DNA from: Oopsacas minuta
Lineage: Eukaryota > Porifera > Hexactinellida > Lyssacinosida > Leucopsacidae
Assembly (NCBI GenBank): GCA_024704765.1
Contig: JAKMXF010000144.1
Location: forward strand, 372,001 to 436,000
DNA length: 64,000 bases
Direction: 5' to 3'
Shown here piece after piece: positions 21,251-33,600 of this stretch; position 1 is the stretch's first letter; each line of letters opens with the position of its first letter. The position numbers were made by a program, and so were the translations under genes. Under the pieces are notes generated by a model. That model saw only the letters and a program-made list of their open reading frames with translations. It was not told the DNA's origin and made no database searches.

Positions 21251-22850
21251 AGCAGTCTGCTGTGTATTATTGTATATAAATTACTTTTTGATAGCTTTTG
21301 ACTCTAATCCTCATCTTCTGTCCTCTCTCCCTCTGTTCTTTGGTTAAGTCTTTCCTCCTTGATATATCTGGATATTTTTTCCTCGATCTATATTGATAAA
21401 TATTCAAAATTTCTGAATAGATGAAGACATCCTAACCAGGTCTGCCAGTATGATTTTAATATATTGAAGGTTAATAGTTCATAAGAGCGTAATTCTAGCG
21501 TATATTTTGTAGGTAAGAATTGACAACTCATGAGATTTACACAAGTAACATATCAACAGATTATAATTTACCAAATTTTGAACTGAAACGAAAGCGATTT
21601 GATATAACATTTCATTTGCAAATTTACTACCTTGTCAGGTTACATATGGGAAATAATAAAAACACTGAATTGGTTATTTCCAATGATGAATAGAGAATAA
21701 AGATTAAAATAATATTACTAACTCTACAAATCTGACGTCATAATTCATCTTAAAACCATTGACGTAAACCAATCACTAATACGCGAATAGTTTATATAAT
21801 ACGAATATTAACAAAGATTTTGGTTCCTGCCTTATTTGAGTATCTAAATACATCAAACAAATCCACAATGTGTCTCTTAAAATTGAATATTGCACCATAT
21901 ATGTTACATAATAGATCAGCTCACAAGCCTGCGTTTATGGAGGTAAAGTGTGCGTGGTGACGAATCACACAATTCCTATGAATACGATAATGAATAATTA
22001 TAACTACAAATATAATTACCTTATTACGACAAGTGGTCAAATCTATACAGAAATATGAGCTTTGATTACAATTAATTATAATTCGGAACTAAAATAACGT
22101 AGCACATATGACAAGATTATTCTATACTTTATTAAGATAATTTGGTAATTACGTTAATTCAGATAATAGTAGACATAATTCTACGTAAATAGGAATGGTA
22201 TTAGAACTAAAAACTTATCCTCTGATTATGAAAAAGTAACACATGTTATGAAAGTATTATGTATTTGTAGAGACACAATTGGTAGTATTTTTAGTTTATG
22301 CTTATAACTACAAAATATATTACAAATGTTTTGTTATAATCTGAGAACCTTTCAGGGATCAACATAAACAGATTGTAACAAATTGGAGTTCATTATCGCC
22401 TCCAAGAGTGGGTCAAGAGTTCATTATTACAATAATTATCAAGTTTACTAGAAGCTAGTGTGTTGCTTCTGACACAATAATAAACAAAATAATATCTACT
22501 GAGTAATTATAATTCTCAGTAATATGTGGAATACTCACAAATAGTCTGAATTAGACTAGCTTTAATTACGTAGAATGAATCAAATTGATTGAGGATGTTA
22601 ACTCATGTAAATATTCATAAGATTTGATACAAATAGAGATTACAAAGTAAGTCGGCGGTTAGAGTAACAATTTTAATTCACAATAACAATATTTGGAGAA
22701 ATACAGTGATCACAAGATTAAAATCAGCTGATGGAACACTATTAGGATTCTGATGAAGATCTTATCAAAGATTATATGTAGTGATGCTGTCCGTATTTCT
22801 ATCTGTTTAATTATTTCAAATTCTATTAACTGGGTTAACACCTTTTTCCG

Positions 22851-22892
22851 TTTAATCGGGTCAAAATGGCCTGGCCCCAATGTGACCCTGTT
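22851..22892. repeat. dispersed repeat D, copy 2
   Basis: This is the second copy of the short repeat at 21208-21250. Both lie in the same gene-poor stretch and in the same orientation. Confidence 0.4.
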
Positions 22893-24178
22893 ACGAGGAG
22901 TTTAATGTATTAGACTTTCTAATAAGGACTTACCTTTTATTCTGAGATTGTATTTCCTCTTTCGTCAACTTTTTCCTGAAAGGGATGAAACTTCCTGTTG
23001 TACAATTATTCTTATCTAGAAACAGGAAATATTTAAATACAGTATACTCAGTAATATCATGCATGGAGAGGATTACGAAGGCTGTTTCAATCATTAATTA
23101 TCTTAAATATAATGTCAAATATTGCAAGAGTAAATATAACGAAACTATATTACATTACGTAAGGCTGAAGTCAGCTTTGTGAAACGTAAATAAACGAATA
23201 TTGTGTAAGTTCAACTCGCGTGTAAGTTGCTACCACATTATCTACCTGATCATATCCTACGTATTATATTAATTGTCAATAATCATAGATTTGGACGTAT
23301 CGTATTTCCCTGAATAAGCGCCAGGGCTAGAAAAATAGCTACAAACCTGTGAATAAATTTTATCACCATCCTCAAGGACAATATTCTCGTTGAAATTAAC
23401 GTCACTTTTGGCCATGCTATAAATTAGAAAAATTTGATTCACAAAATCTTTTGGATTCTCGAAAATTAATAAAATATTTGGAGGATGCAATGCCGACAAA
23501 AAACAAAAAAATTCATAGAGAAAAACGATACTTTAAAAATTAATGATTGCATATAGGTAAGTTAGCGTATCAGAGGTGAAAATGTCATAAACCTTCTGAG
23601 AAAATTTCTACGCGTATGTTTTGCTTACAATCCAAGGAGGTACATAAATTCAAATAAGTCAGATTACAAATATTTGTACAAAATAGCTCTAACATAAAGT
23701 TACTGAAGATCTACAGGAGTAAAAATAAATTTACAGAAACAACAGTAAAGACATTTACATTGCCAAATACGAAACAAATCTATTAATCCAGGCGCCAATG
23801 ATACAATAATCAAATTATTAATTATTCAAACAAGTAGTGATATACCCTGAACTCTCAAAAGGATTCCAAGGAAAAAATTTGATGAGTTGTGTTAGACATT
23901 AATTATGATAGAAACGACATATATTTTGTAGTCAGTATTCTATCAGCTTCCATGTGAACAATTGTTTACAGATCAGTTTATACAAGCAATTGTGAAACAT
24001 AATGTCTACATATCATGCTCACAATTAGGTTGCTAGGGTACACCTCCCCCCATTTCTAAAATAAAATGAGTATAGATTGATTCGAGTTTATTTGCTGCGT
24101 TCGTAAAGCATGCATGCATAGCGTACATGTTGCATAATGTGAATGGAATATAATGTTATTAATATTATACATTATAAT

Positions 24179-25090
24179 TCAAAATTGTAACACCCATGGG
24201 TGAACCAGGACCTCATCGAGGCTGAGTCTTTCCGCGGGATCAACTTTAAATATTCTATGGAAAAGGTCTTTAGCTTTTGGGGAAAGTTGTTGCCAATTTT
24301 CTCCTTCTCTGCAGTAGTCACCTTTTGTTGTGGAATTAAATATTTCATATGTCATATCTGAACTTGTGGGGTCTGTTACAAATGGAACTGAACCTGTTAA
24401 GAGTAGATAGAGTACGGATCCGAGGGACCATACGTCACTTTTTGAGGATTGTGTTGTTTTTTGATTTGGGGAGGGGGTCTTGTTCCATGTTGTGTCCTTC
24501 AAAAGCACTTCTGGGGGCGCGTAAAAAGGTGTGAAAGACAATTCACTGCTTCCTTCTCTCTCCACGAATGAACTTCCGAAATCCGCCAATTTATATTGAT
24601 ATTGTGTCAGTGTATTTGATTCAGACTGGCTATCTTGTGTATTCAACAAAATATTCTCTGGCTTAATGTCTCCATGCACTATACCATCTTTATGGAGATC
24701 AAACAATCCACAAGCAATTTGCTTAAATATGTGAGCGGCCTGTGACTCAGTGAAAACACAGTAATTCTCAATGAGAGAATACAAATCGCCAGATTTCATC
24801 AAGTCCATGACAATGAACAAACATTTCGCTAGAGGATTTGATTTTCCCATTCTGAATGTGTTCTCATAGACATCCACTATCCTAACAACATTATCAGAGG
24901 ATTGGAATTTCGACTGTAGCTCTACTTCCTGACGGTTGTTCTCTGTATCATACACTAGTTTAACTGCATACTTTTTCTTAGAAATCTTGTTCTTGCATTC
25001 AAATACAACTCCGTGTAAACCTGACCCGAGTTTATTCCTAAAGTCGACTTGATAGTCCAAAGTAATACTCGTTTTTTTGTACATATTCAT
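24179..25090 (-). CDS. MAPKAPK-like Ser/Thr protein kinase, HGD type
   Basis: Intronless, 303 residues, almost only a kinase domain. It has the glycine loop LGSGLHGVVF (21-30), the ATP-binding Lys in YAVKLV (44), catalytic HGDIKPEN (139-146), ADFG (169-172), PPEVLL and SDVWSLGSVLYLLLTGSVPF, and it ends HPWVLQF. REVELQ, VVRIVDVYEN and the closing HPW helix resemble MAPK-activated kinases (MK2/3/5), which act downstream of p38 in stress signalling. It lacks their C-terminal autoinhibitory and NLS/docking tail. The Arg of HRD is Gly, so activation-loop phosphorylation may not be needed. Catalytic Lys, Asp, Asn and the DFG Asp are kept, so activity is likely. With no introns and a minimal length it could be a retrocopy. 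Confidence 0.82.
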   Translation of the reverse strand: MNMYKKTSITLDYQVDFRNKLGSGLHGVVFECKNKISKKKYAVKLVYDTENNRQEVELQSKFQSSDNVVRIVDVYENTFRMGKSNPLAKCLFIVMDLMKSGDLYSLIENYCVFTESQAAHIFKQIACGLFDLHKDGIVHGDIKPENILLNTQDSQSESNTLTQYQYKLADFGSSFVEREGSSELSFTPFYAPPEVLLKDTTWNKTPSPNQKTTQSSKSDVWSLGSVLYLLLTGSVPFVTDPTSSDMTYEIFNSTTKGDYCREGENWQQLSPKAKDLFHRIFKVDPAERLSLDEVLVHPWVLQF

Positions 25091-25849
25091 TTCTCGATTT
25101 TCAACTTTATTTTGTACTGCGTATTTATATATCTGTCAAGCAGGGTTCGATTCTATAAGGAACTGTACTTATTTCGTAATATTTAGAAAGTCTTGTGTGC
25201 ATATCACTTAAAATGCGAACTTTAAACTATTGGGTGTAATTTTCAATAGTAATCTCAGTTATTTATAGAGTGTGTAGATAATAGTCCATTGAATAATGGT
25301 AACAGACACTAGTAATGAAAGGAATAACTAAATAGAGCACTATTGATACTTATAATTATTCTATAATTGTTGAAACTAAAGCTTATCATAACGAATTAAT
25401 AATCTTAAGTCTTACAAGGTAAATACGTCAGTTAAAAAGATTCGCAATTAATCAGAAGTTTATGCATGATTTTTACACGGATGATACACGAAGCCAATTT
25501 TCTCCAATGATTAAAAATTTCCCCTACCGAATTGCGTAAATACAGTCAGGTACTATTCAGTATTATGCGAAACAGATGGTTTATCAGCATTATGAGAACA
25601 CGACATTAGCTATAGAATGCTGAATGGTTTGAAGTTACAAAGTGCGTAATCTGAGTGTTTGGCATTATTACATACTCAGTAACTGTATTACCTCAAACTA
25701 GATAAATGAATAGAATTGCTCGTTTGATCTTACGCATGTACATAACTGGATAATGGATAGTTCTAGTTGAATTTAAGGAAATTTGTCCAAACAGAATACT
25801 TCAAGCCTGACAGCCAATTTCCCAGTCTATATACAAATACGAACACTTA
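25091..25849. other. intergenic or intronic, no exon seen
   Basis: About 760 bp between the kinase start and the last visible exon of the ALMS-motif gene. That exon ends in a donor (ACAAG then GTTAGT), so at least one further exon should lie here or further downstream. I could not pick it out. Confidence 0.4.
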
Positions 25850-28800
25850 CTAACCTTGTGTATGTGTCTGTATATGCTTATTAGCTGTTGGTATCATAAA
25901 CAGCTGTTGTGCCAATTCACGTCTAGACATTCTACGCTTTTGTAACTCAATCTGTCTGAGAGATGAGTTCATTATAAACCCAGGCTTAAAACTCTGACAA
26001 GCTTCTTGTAGTGAGAAAGTATTTGACACATTTTTAGGTGACACAGTTTCCCCGACACAATCTGAAGATTTCTGTTCGTCACCTGTCACTAGAAATGCCA
26101 CAGAATTTGATTTGACAGATAGCAACATATCTTCTGGAATGTGGTTAGTCTCAACAATTTGTGTCTGCGTGGCGAGATTAGAGACACAGTTTGTCAGCTC
26201 TCTAGTACGTCTACGGACAGGCTTACGTCTTGGTTTTAATACCAAATGATTCCTACGCGTTTGTCTAGCAACCTTAGAGTGTGTTTGGAATGTAAATAGA
26301 GTAGTATCACTAAGTGATGAAGTCATCTTAGTATTGTATCCACTAATTGTAGAGTCAGCTGATTGCATTTTATTATTACGTCTTATTAGTTGTGGCTTAT
26401 TAGAGAAATATGATATATTCTGCAAATAATCATCCCATAATTCATCCAATTTCTGTCTAGCTATTTCTGTAATCATCTCGTCCATTTTATCGGGAAGCTC
26501 AGGTGTGATAATAGTGTCACAAGGTGGCATAGGTATGGTTTCTTCTTCAGATATATTGGGTCGTATTTTGACATTCCTTTTATCCATAAACTTCTTAACT
26601 TCTGCAACAAACCTATTAATGTACTCAAAACTAGTTTCTCGTTGTATATCAAATTGAGTAGAATCATTTCTAAATTCAACATTTTCTAGAGTTAATGAAT
26701 CTTGGAATGGTTTTGATGGACTGACAACACTAGATTGTGGCAGTGATACAATTTCTAATTGCTTGCTGACAGAATACCCCTCAAATGTATTGAATTCAGA
26801 AGGTGTTAGTGGTAGAAATGTGTCTTCTTCAGCCACATCTTCAGCTTCAAGTTTACTAACATCTACGGTATAATGAGAAGGAACTTTCTCAATTTGATAC
26901 TCATTATTAAATGGTTGTATAGATTGATCAGGAGCAATAACAGTATCATAATCTATTGTATGTGGGTGAACAGATGCGAGAGATTGCTGTGAATCTTTGT
27001 CAGATAAAAATGTAGTAGTTGCAAATGGATTCGTAGGAGTGATGAAATCTGTATAAGGCAGTCGTTGTAAATTGATAAATGGAGTAATAGCTGGCTCCTG
27101 CTGTTTGTTAGAGAGTGTCATCTCGTTTGTTTGTTTGGTATCTAAATTATTTGTTTCAATACTATTCTCCTTATGGGGTGATTCCTGAGGAGAAATTACT
27201 TCAAGATTATTATCATACACATCTTGAGAGACATGAGACTTTAGATTAATGAAAGAAGCAGAGCTTGAGGGAAGAAACATGATAGGTAGTTTGGCAATCT
27301 CTATTCTTGTCAGATTGTGTCATTAGTGGTTGATAATCACATTCTGCTGATGTTCTTGTAATTACCTCATTCCTAGAACATATAATAATAATAATAATAA
27401 TAATAATATGCTTAATGCAATGATATGTTACAACAGGCTATGTAATTAATGTGTAGATTTACAAATGTGTATTGACGCAAATCGGGGTTAGAGTTGACAC
27501 GAAATATGCACTAATCAATCCTAGAAATATATACAAGCTATCGTAGCTATCGTAATAGGTATTAATAATTTCATACAAGTCTACGTACAAATAATTATAA
27601 TTACAAATCATACTCGCCTGTTTTCCATTGTTGGGTCAGGTAATACCTGAAAATTCTCCTCCTTTTCCAGATCTACACAACTATGTCCATGTGTCAACTC
27701 ACGTACAGGCTCTGTTCGTGTGTCACACGTCGACACAATTGCAGATGGCGCCGATTTATACCCCATATCGGTAGGTGGTTTGTCAGATAGTTTGATATCG
27801 TTTAATCTTCGATTTGAAGAGAGTCTTTCGTGTTGAGGAATATATCTTAGAGATTCTAGAACAGACTCAATTGTGGCTACGCAGGAGGATTTTCCGATAG
27901 AATTGCTTGCACTTCCACTATCTGTATAGTTAGGTCGAATTTTATTAGCTAATTCTACTCCTAACTCACTGAGGGAAGTGAAGTTACTGAGAAATTCTTC
28001 ATTTAATAATTGTGTCACCTCTGAATCAGCTGTCATTTCTGATGGCAGAGAAGTGTCGTCCTGATCGTTAAAATTAGATTTCTTTGAAGCCAAAAAATCC
28101 TGAATTAATTTCAAATAATCCACTTTTTCTGATAATTCTTGTTCTGTCTGTAACTTTGGAGGTTGTGACTCATAATCCTGTTTATTATCGTTAACTGTTG
28201 ATTCGAACACCTAGGATAGGATATAACAAAAATAACAACAAATATTTGTATATTTGTAAACAAACACCAACTTACAGGTTTGGTAGCTGATCTCGCTATA
28301 ATCGGAGTTGTCAGTTCTTGTGCAGCAAAATTATCATTTGGACTAGTTACATTATTTGGCGTAGAAGTTAATGTATTGTAACCATGGCTACCAAGGTTGG
28401 TAACTGGAATGGGGACCAGACGTACTGTTGGTGCTGAAGGGAACCTTTTTACATCTGAGAATACATAAAATAATAAATTGAAATAATCACAGACATAACT
28501 TACTGTGTGTAGATTTCAAATCTAATTCAGTCTTCTTAGTTCCAATTACGTCATTGCTATAAGTGCGCTTCTCAGTGGTTAGATTCGGGTTGTTGTGAGG
28601 TCTGCGGAATGTTGGTAGTTTATTAACCAGGAGAGGTGTCATTATTTGTGGCTTCTGAAGTGGCACAGTTGTGTCACGTGACAGATTAGGTAATACTGTC
28701 TCAGATGGCCGTTTTGGAGTAATTTTGCCACGGGATACAGTCCTAGCAACAGGATCTGACATAGGAATGTTAGAAGTGATGTCAGAAAATTTTCTTGAAA

Positions 28801-28906
28801 GGAAAGGAGAAGACATGAAATCTCTTTCTACTGAGCCGATGTCTGTCTCCGTCAAATTGTGTCGAAGTGGTACAGAAGTGGTCCAGCGGACAGGATTAAT
28901 TTCCAT
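25850..28906 (-). CDS. large ALMS-motif protein, probably centrosomal or ciliary (3' incomplete)
   Basis: Exons 28906-28504, 28454-28276, 28210 to about 27620, and about 27314-25854, over 870 residues, mostly disordered and Ser/Thr-rich. Near the end of the last visible exon lies SLQEACQSFKPGFIMNSSLR followed by QIELQKRRMSRRELAQQ. This matches the start of the ALMS motif (SLQEAL, P-x-FI-x-RS, then a basic helix) of ALMS1 and CEP295, which localises proteins to centrioles. The exon ends at a GTTAGT donor (25855), so the gene continues. The join near 27620 has no good GT donor in frame; a GC donor (AACAG then GCGAGT) would keep phase. The ATG at 28906 is 65 bp downstream of the GTPBP3 stop. The family is a fair inference; the specific orthologue is not decided. 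Confidence 0.6.
27382..27408. repeat. (ATA)n microsatellite in an intron
   Basis: Nine trinucleotide units in the intron between exons 3 and 4 of the ALMS-motif gene. Confidence 0.9.
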
Positions 28907-28970
28907 AACTAACAATTTGTTTACATTTAGTTACATAAAAATAACAAACATTGCCATAAATATTAATTAA

Positions 28971-30464
28971 CTATTTTCCAATACAAAATTTACTGAATAT
29001 TCTTGACAATATATTCTCTACTCCAATTTTACCAGTGATATGTCCTAAGTGATATAAACTGTGTCTCAAGTACTCAGCAGATATTCCAGTATCTGTACTC
29101 TCTATAGCCTCTGATAGAGAGCTCGCTACCTCTGTCAAGTGGTATTGATGTCGCTCCCCAACTATTATTACGTCATCATTCAATCCACATTCTATCAGTG
29201 TACCAATTCTCACTGACAAAGATTCTAAGAACTCAGACACACCCTGGTTGTCCTTGCATGATATATATTGCGCATTCTTTATCTCAGGACGGTTGTCAAG
29301 GAGATCACTCTTGTTCACAAGTATGTAAGAAGCATCACATGACGTCATTATCTTAAGAATATCACAGTTAATAGATCGCCCAATCAATCTCAGAGATTGT
29401 GTAACGTCAGGAAAATCTGACACCTCACTGACATCTAACACTGCCACAATTATATCAGCCTCTTTAGCTCTAATAATAGCTCTACCTATCCCTTCACACT
29501 CTATCTGGTCAGAAGTGGCACGCAGCCCAGCTGTGTCGCACACGGAGACCATCATGCCACCAATCTCAAGTCTGCACTCTACGATATCACGTGTAGTCCC
29601 TGGGGTGGGTGAGGTAATAGCTACTTCTCTCTGAGATAATAAGTTCATGAGACTGCTCTTACCCACGTTAGGAGGTCCTATGATTACTACAGTGAATCCA
29701 TTCTTAATTCTGTCACGTATTTGACTATCTTTAAGGAATTGTGTCACAGATTGTAACACCTCATCAGCTGTTATCATGCTCTCAGCTGCTAGAGAGCTGC
29801 CTAGAGATTCACTCTCTGAAAAGTCAATATGTGCTTCCATGTTAGCAACAGCTCCGATCAGCTGTTCAGTCCATTTCTCATAAACTCGAGTCAGCTGTCC
29901 TTCCATGTGACTGAGTGCTACTTTCCGTTGCATTTCAGTTTCAGAATTAACTAGCTCAGAGAGAGCCTCAACCTCCAATAGACTCATTCGTCCGTTAGCC
30001 AATGCACGTTGAGTGAACTCTCCAGGCTGAGCTGGTCGCAGCCACTTCACACCTCTTAGACACCTTAATGTGGCACGGATAACAGCTGGAGATCCATGAA
30101 GGTGTAACTCTACTGTGTCCTCACCGGTAAAACTGCCTCCTTCAGGGAACCATAAGACCACAGCTCTGTCAATTGGCTCAATAGTAATTGGACTATACAC
30201 TCTACGGAGGACAGCTTTCCTCGGTGTAATTTTATTGGTGGATTGTATTAGAGCGTGTAAAGTGGGTAAAGCATGGTCACCTGTTATTCTAATTATAGAA
30301 ATGGCGCTCTTTCCGGGAGGAGTAGAGAGTGCGAAAATTGTGTCCTTATCACCGTAGCCTAGCCCGGATATGTTTCTAGTGACAGGTGTCAAGTGGCATA
30401 GATTATATCCCAAATATCTGGAAAGTATCATCTTCGTATATTTCATTAAGTATATGTGAAACAT
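28971..30464 (-). CDS. GTPBP3: mitochondrial tRNA modification GTPase (MnmE/TrmE family)
   Basis: Intronless, 497 residues. A basic, hydrophobic mitochondrial leader precedes the folate-binding N domain (DTIFALSTPPGKSAISIIRI, FTGEDTVELHLHGS, PGEFTQRALANGR). A helical domain follows. The inserted G domain has G1 GPPNVGKS (263-270), TPGTTRD, G3 DTAG (310-313) and G4 NKSD. The protein ends with the catalytic CIGK motif. With MTO1 it makes taurinomethyluridine at wobble position 34 of mitochondrial tRNAs. The start is uncertain by 6-12 codons, because several Met residues lie in the leader. It lies between the ARHGAP11-like and ALMS-motif genes on the same strand. Confidence 0.95.
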   Translation of the reverse strand: MFHIYLMKYTKMILSRYLGYNLCHLTPVTRNISGLGYGDKDTIFALSTPPGKSAISIIRITGDHALPTLHALIQSTNKITPRKAVLRRVYSPITIEPIDRAVVLWFPEGGSFTGEDTVELHLHGSPAVIRATLRCLRGVKWLRPAQPGEFTQRALANGRMSLLEVEALSELVNSETEMQRKVALSHMEGQLTRVYEKWTEQLIGAVANMEAHIDFSESESLGSSLAAESMITADEVLQSVTQFLKDSQIRDRIKNGFTVVIIGPPNVGKSSLMNLLSQREVAITSPTPGTTRDIVECRLEIGGMMVSVCDTAGLRATSDQIECEGIGRAIIRAKEADIIVAVLDVSEVSDFPDVTQSLRLIGRSINCDILKIMTSCDASYILVNKSDLLDNRPEIKNAQYISCKDNQGVSEFLESLSVRIGTLIECGLNDDVIIVGERHQYHLTEVASSLSEAIESTDTGISAEYLRHSLYHLGHITGKIGVENILSRIFSKFCIGK

Positions 30465-30687
30465 TAGAATAATTCATAGAAATGTATTATTGTATTTATT
30501 CTCGTATAATTGATAAATCATTGCATAATCGTCCAGATGTGTTCAAATTTAGTTCAATCTATTTACAGAAATGATTAAAGAGAGAGACAAGCTAAAAATC
30601 AAAATTGTGTACCTACAGATTAAACAGCTGATTAGAAGAGATTTGATTGATATGAGGGTGATCAGGATGCCTTCAATTTATTTGTAA

Positions 30688-33600
30688 TTAGTCGTAGTTG
30701 AGAGAGCTTAATAGTTTGAATGAGAGACATTTTCTGAGTCCAGTCTTATGGGGAGAGTGCTAAGGAGAGATAGAAGGGTGAAATCAGGTATCACTTTACA
30801 GTGTAATCTCCACAAAAATGCTACCCCGTTGGCCGGTTTTGTCAAATTCCATGTTGTGTAGGTTCATTTGTATGGGACTAGGGATTCGCTTAATGTATAC
30901 TTAAGTTCTCCGTTTTCACAGGCCTATTTTATGGAGATTACACTGTATATTTACAAGAGAATTTGAACTGACCTGTGATTCTTGTGATTTACTAGACTTT
31001 AGACTATTTCTTTTGAGAATCTTTTTGAATTTCATCTCAGATTTCTTCTCTGAGCTTCTTGTAAATCTACATAGATTCTCAAACAGCTTAACAGAGCTAG
31101 CTACAGAGGGTAACTTCTCAGTTTCTATAGCTATAGACTCCATATTCAATACACTCTTTGATTTGTGTATTTCCTGAATAGGAGAGACCTGTATTAATGT
31201 AACAGCTGATCTACAAGGCAGTATGCCTGGACTACACTCAAAACTAGAATTAGAATCTCTGCTAGCACTCTTGTTTACAAAACAAGTAGAATCATTAGAG
31301 CTGATATCTTGCTTGCGTGTGCTGAGGACACGAGCTCTAGGGGGCTTTGTAGGAGTTCTGTGCCTGCTTGGGATCCTTCTGTGTCTCCTATCTGTGTGCT
31401 TGATTAGGTCAGGGAGTTGTTCAAATCTCCGTTCCGTATTTTCAACTGACGGGAGAGAGTATAAGACAGATAAAGAGGGGCAATGAAGTTTTATATAATC
31501 TATGGAATCTTACCTAAATCAGATGTAGAATTAGAAACAACATCTGATCTGTTATAACGTGTTGTGTTAGAAGATTTGCTGGCTGATATAGCCAGGGTGG
31601 CGGTCTTAGTTGCTAGTCGGGTAACGTCAGGAGAGTCCTGTTTACATTTGCGTTTGCATTCAGGAGTGGAGTCGTAGTGGAGATCAAGTTTGGAGGAAGA
31701 GAGTTGTAACTTTGGAGAGGAAATACCATTTTTGAATGCCCATTGTGTGCTTGCAGCAGTCAGTTGTACAGGGGAAGAATCTGTATCAGATGAATCTATG
31801 GGAAATAGCAAAAAGTAATGACTCTCGTGGGGATCGAACCGAACTTGATTCAGTCTGAATTTCAGTTCTAAGCAAAAAGAACTCCCGAGCCGGGAATCGA
31901 ACCCGGGCCGCGCGGGTGAGAGCCGCGAATCCTAACCACTAGACCACTCGGGAGTATGAAAAGATAATAAGTTTTTTTAAGTATAAATTAGCAATTGAAT
32001 ACACTTTCAATACCTTTATCCAGTGATGATCTATCAATTTTCTTGACATTAAAAGGTTTAGCCAGCTTTTTGAAACTTTTTCTAATTGCAACACTTCTTT
32101 GAAAAGTGGCAGGTGTCTCAGAGTCTGTAAAGGAAATATCTTTAGCAAAACTGGAATGGATACCCAAATTCTTAGGTGTTATCTGGAAACAGCTAGGTGT
32201 AAAGTTGAAACAGTTCATCTGTGTCTTACTTGGTCTTGTATTCAACTGGGGAGTATGTGCTCTATCCCTTGGCAGGGCCCCTGATTTCTATATATACACA
32301 TATTGGGTGAATAAACTACCGAAAAACAAACCAGTAATTAGCGATAATTCCTGAATATACTTACAATTATCCTTGCATGTGTGCGTATGAGAGTTGGATT
32401 AGAATCAAAAGTGACTTTTTGAGGCTTATTGATAGCTTCTGGGGAGATGGGCGTACTAGCTAACAGGTAGTCAGGAGAAGGAGTGATTTGGTTCACTAAC
32501 AACCTCTGTGTCTCAGTTCCCCCAAGAGGATCTTCTAATGCATGACGACCAATTGGTGTACAATTGAATTTAGAATCATTTGTAGCAAGGGAATCAGCAA
32601 AATTAACTAAACTCTCCTCAGAAGCGCTAAGATGCATTACGTATTCATATTTCCCCTCCAAAGCCTCGCTCGCCTCTCCTGAAATATCGTATGTCGTGTC
32701 TAGAGGTTTGTTAGTAGGTAATTCGACAGGAGGAGGAGGAGCAGAGAACACATAACAAGGCTCTTCGGGATTAATCTCATTAAAGTTAAGATTTAGCCTA
32801 ACATCGTCCAAAGAGATTCTTTCTGAAGTGAAAGCGAATGGCATTTCTTCTAAAAATAAAATAGATAAATTCCTAAAATATAAATACATACAAAATAGCA
32901 TACCAGATTCTTTATTGGCTTTTTTAAATGCATTCCTCCTCTCCAATCTCTTCTTAACAAATGAGCTAGCATACAGTTTGTTGTTATCAGCTGTTAGAGT
33001 TCTCTCTCTGAACTTTTTCTTATCCTGAATATCTTCCTCGTTTCCCATTCTCTTCCTAATAGAACGGGTCTTGCTCACACAGTGTGTTTTAGGAGAGATT
33101 GTCTTAGCGGAAATAGCCGGTCGAGCATCTAACATTAACATACAAATAATATAATCAGTAAATTGGCATAAAGAACTTACTGGGAGTGTTGAAGTTGTAA
33201 GGAGAAGAAATAGAGATATCTTCCTTCTTCCTCCGTAGACGGAATAAATCTGAAAATGAATCAGTCAAACACAAATTATAAGAATAAAATGTAGAAATAC
33301 AAACCAGTGAGTGAGCCTTTCCTTCTCCGATTCTTCTTATCATTCTGACACATAGAACTCATCATGAAGGAAGGTTGGAAATTGAAACAGAACTTCTCTA
33401 TTCCAACCTTCTCTGAATTATGTAGTAAAGTTTCTAATATCTAAAGTAAACAAGTAAATAAATAAACAGAAATATCCTCTGTTTAAAAGTATCATAGAAA
33501 TTACAGAAATTCCATTCTGAATTTCGCTCTGAGTGACTTTCTTGCTGTTTTGCTTCTGGAAGAGACTAGGAGCTAAAATAATCGCGAGACTATCCAAACT

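Larger units (their letters stand above)
19284..24178. other. gene-poor stretch, 4.9 kb
   Basis: I see no supported gene here. It contains a long hairpin (20218-20280), a 15-bp minisatellite (20781-21157) and a dispersed repeat pair (21208 and 22851). The long reading frames at 20567-21237 are products of the minisatellite, whose period is a multiple of three. A minus-strand frame starting near 23415 (MAKSDVNFNENIVLEDGDKI) with a GTTTGT after YSQ could be a first exon, but I found no partner exon. Confidence 0.5.

Noticed and set aside
23269-23415. Small minus-strand frame MAKSDVNFNENIVLEDGDKI as a gene
   Set aside because: A possible first exon with a weak donor, but no acceptor partner or family match was found.
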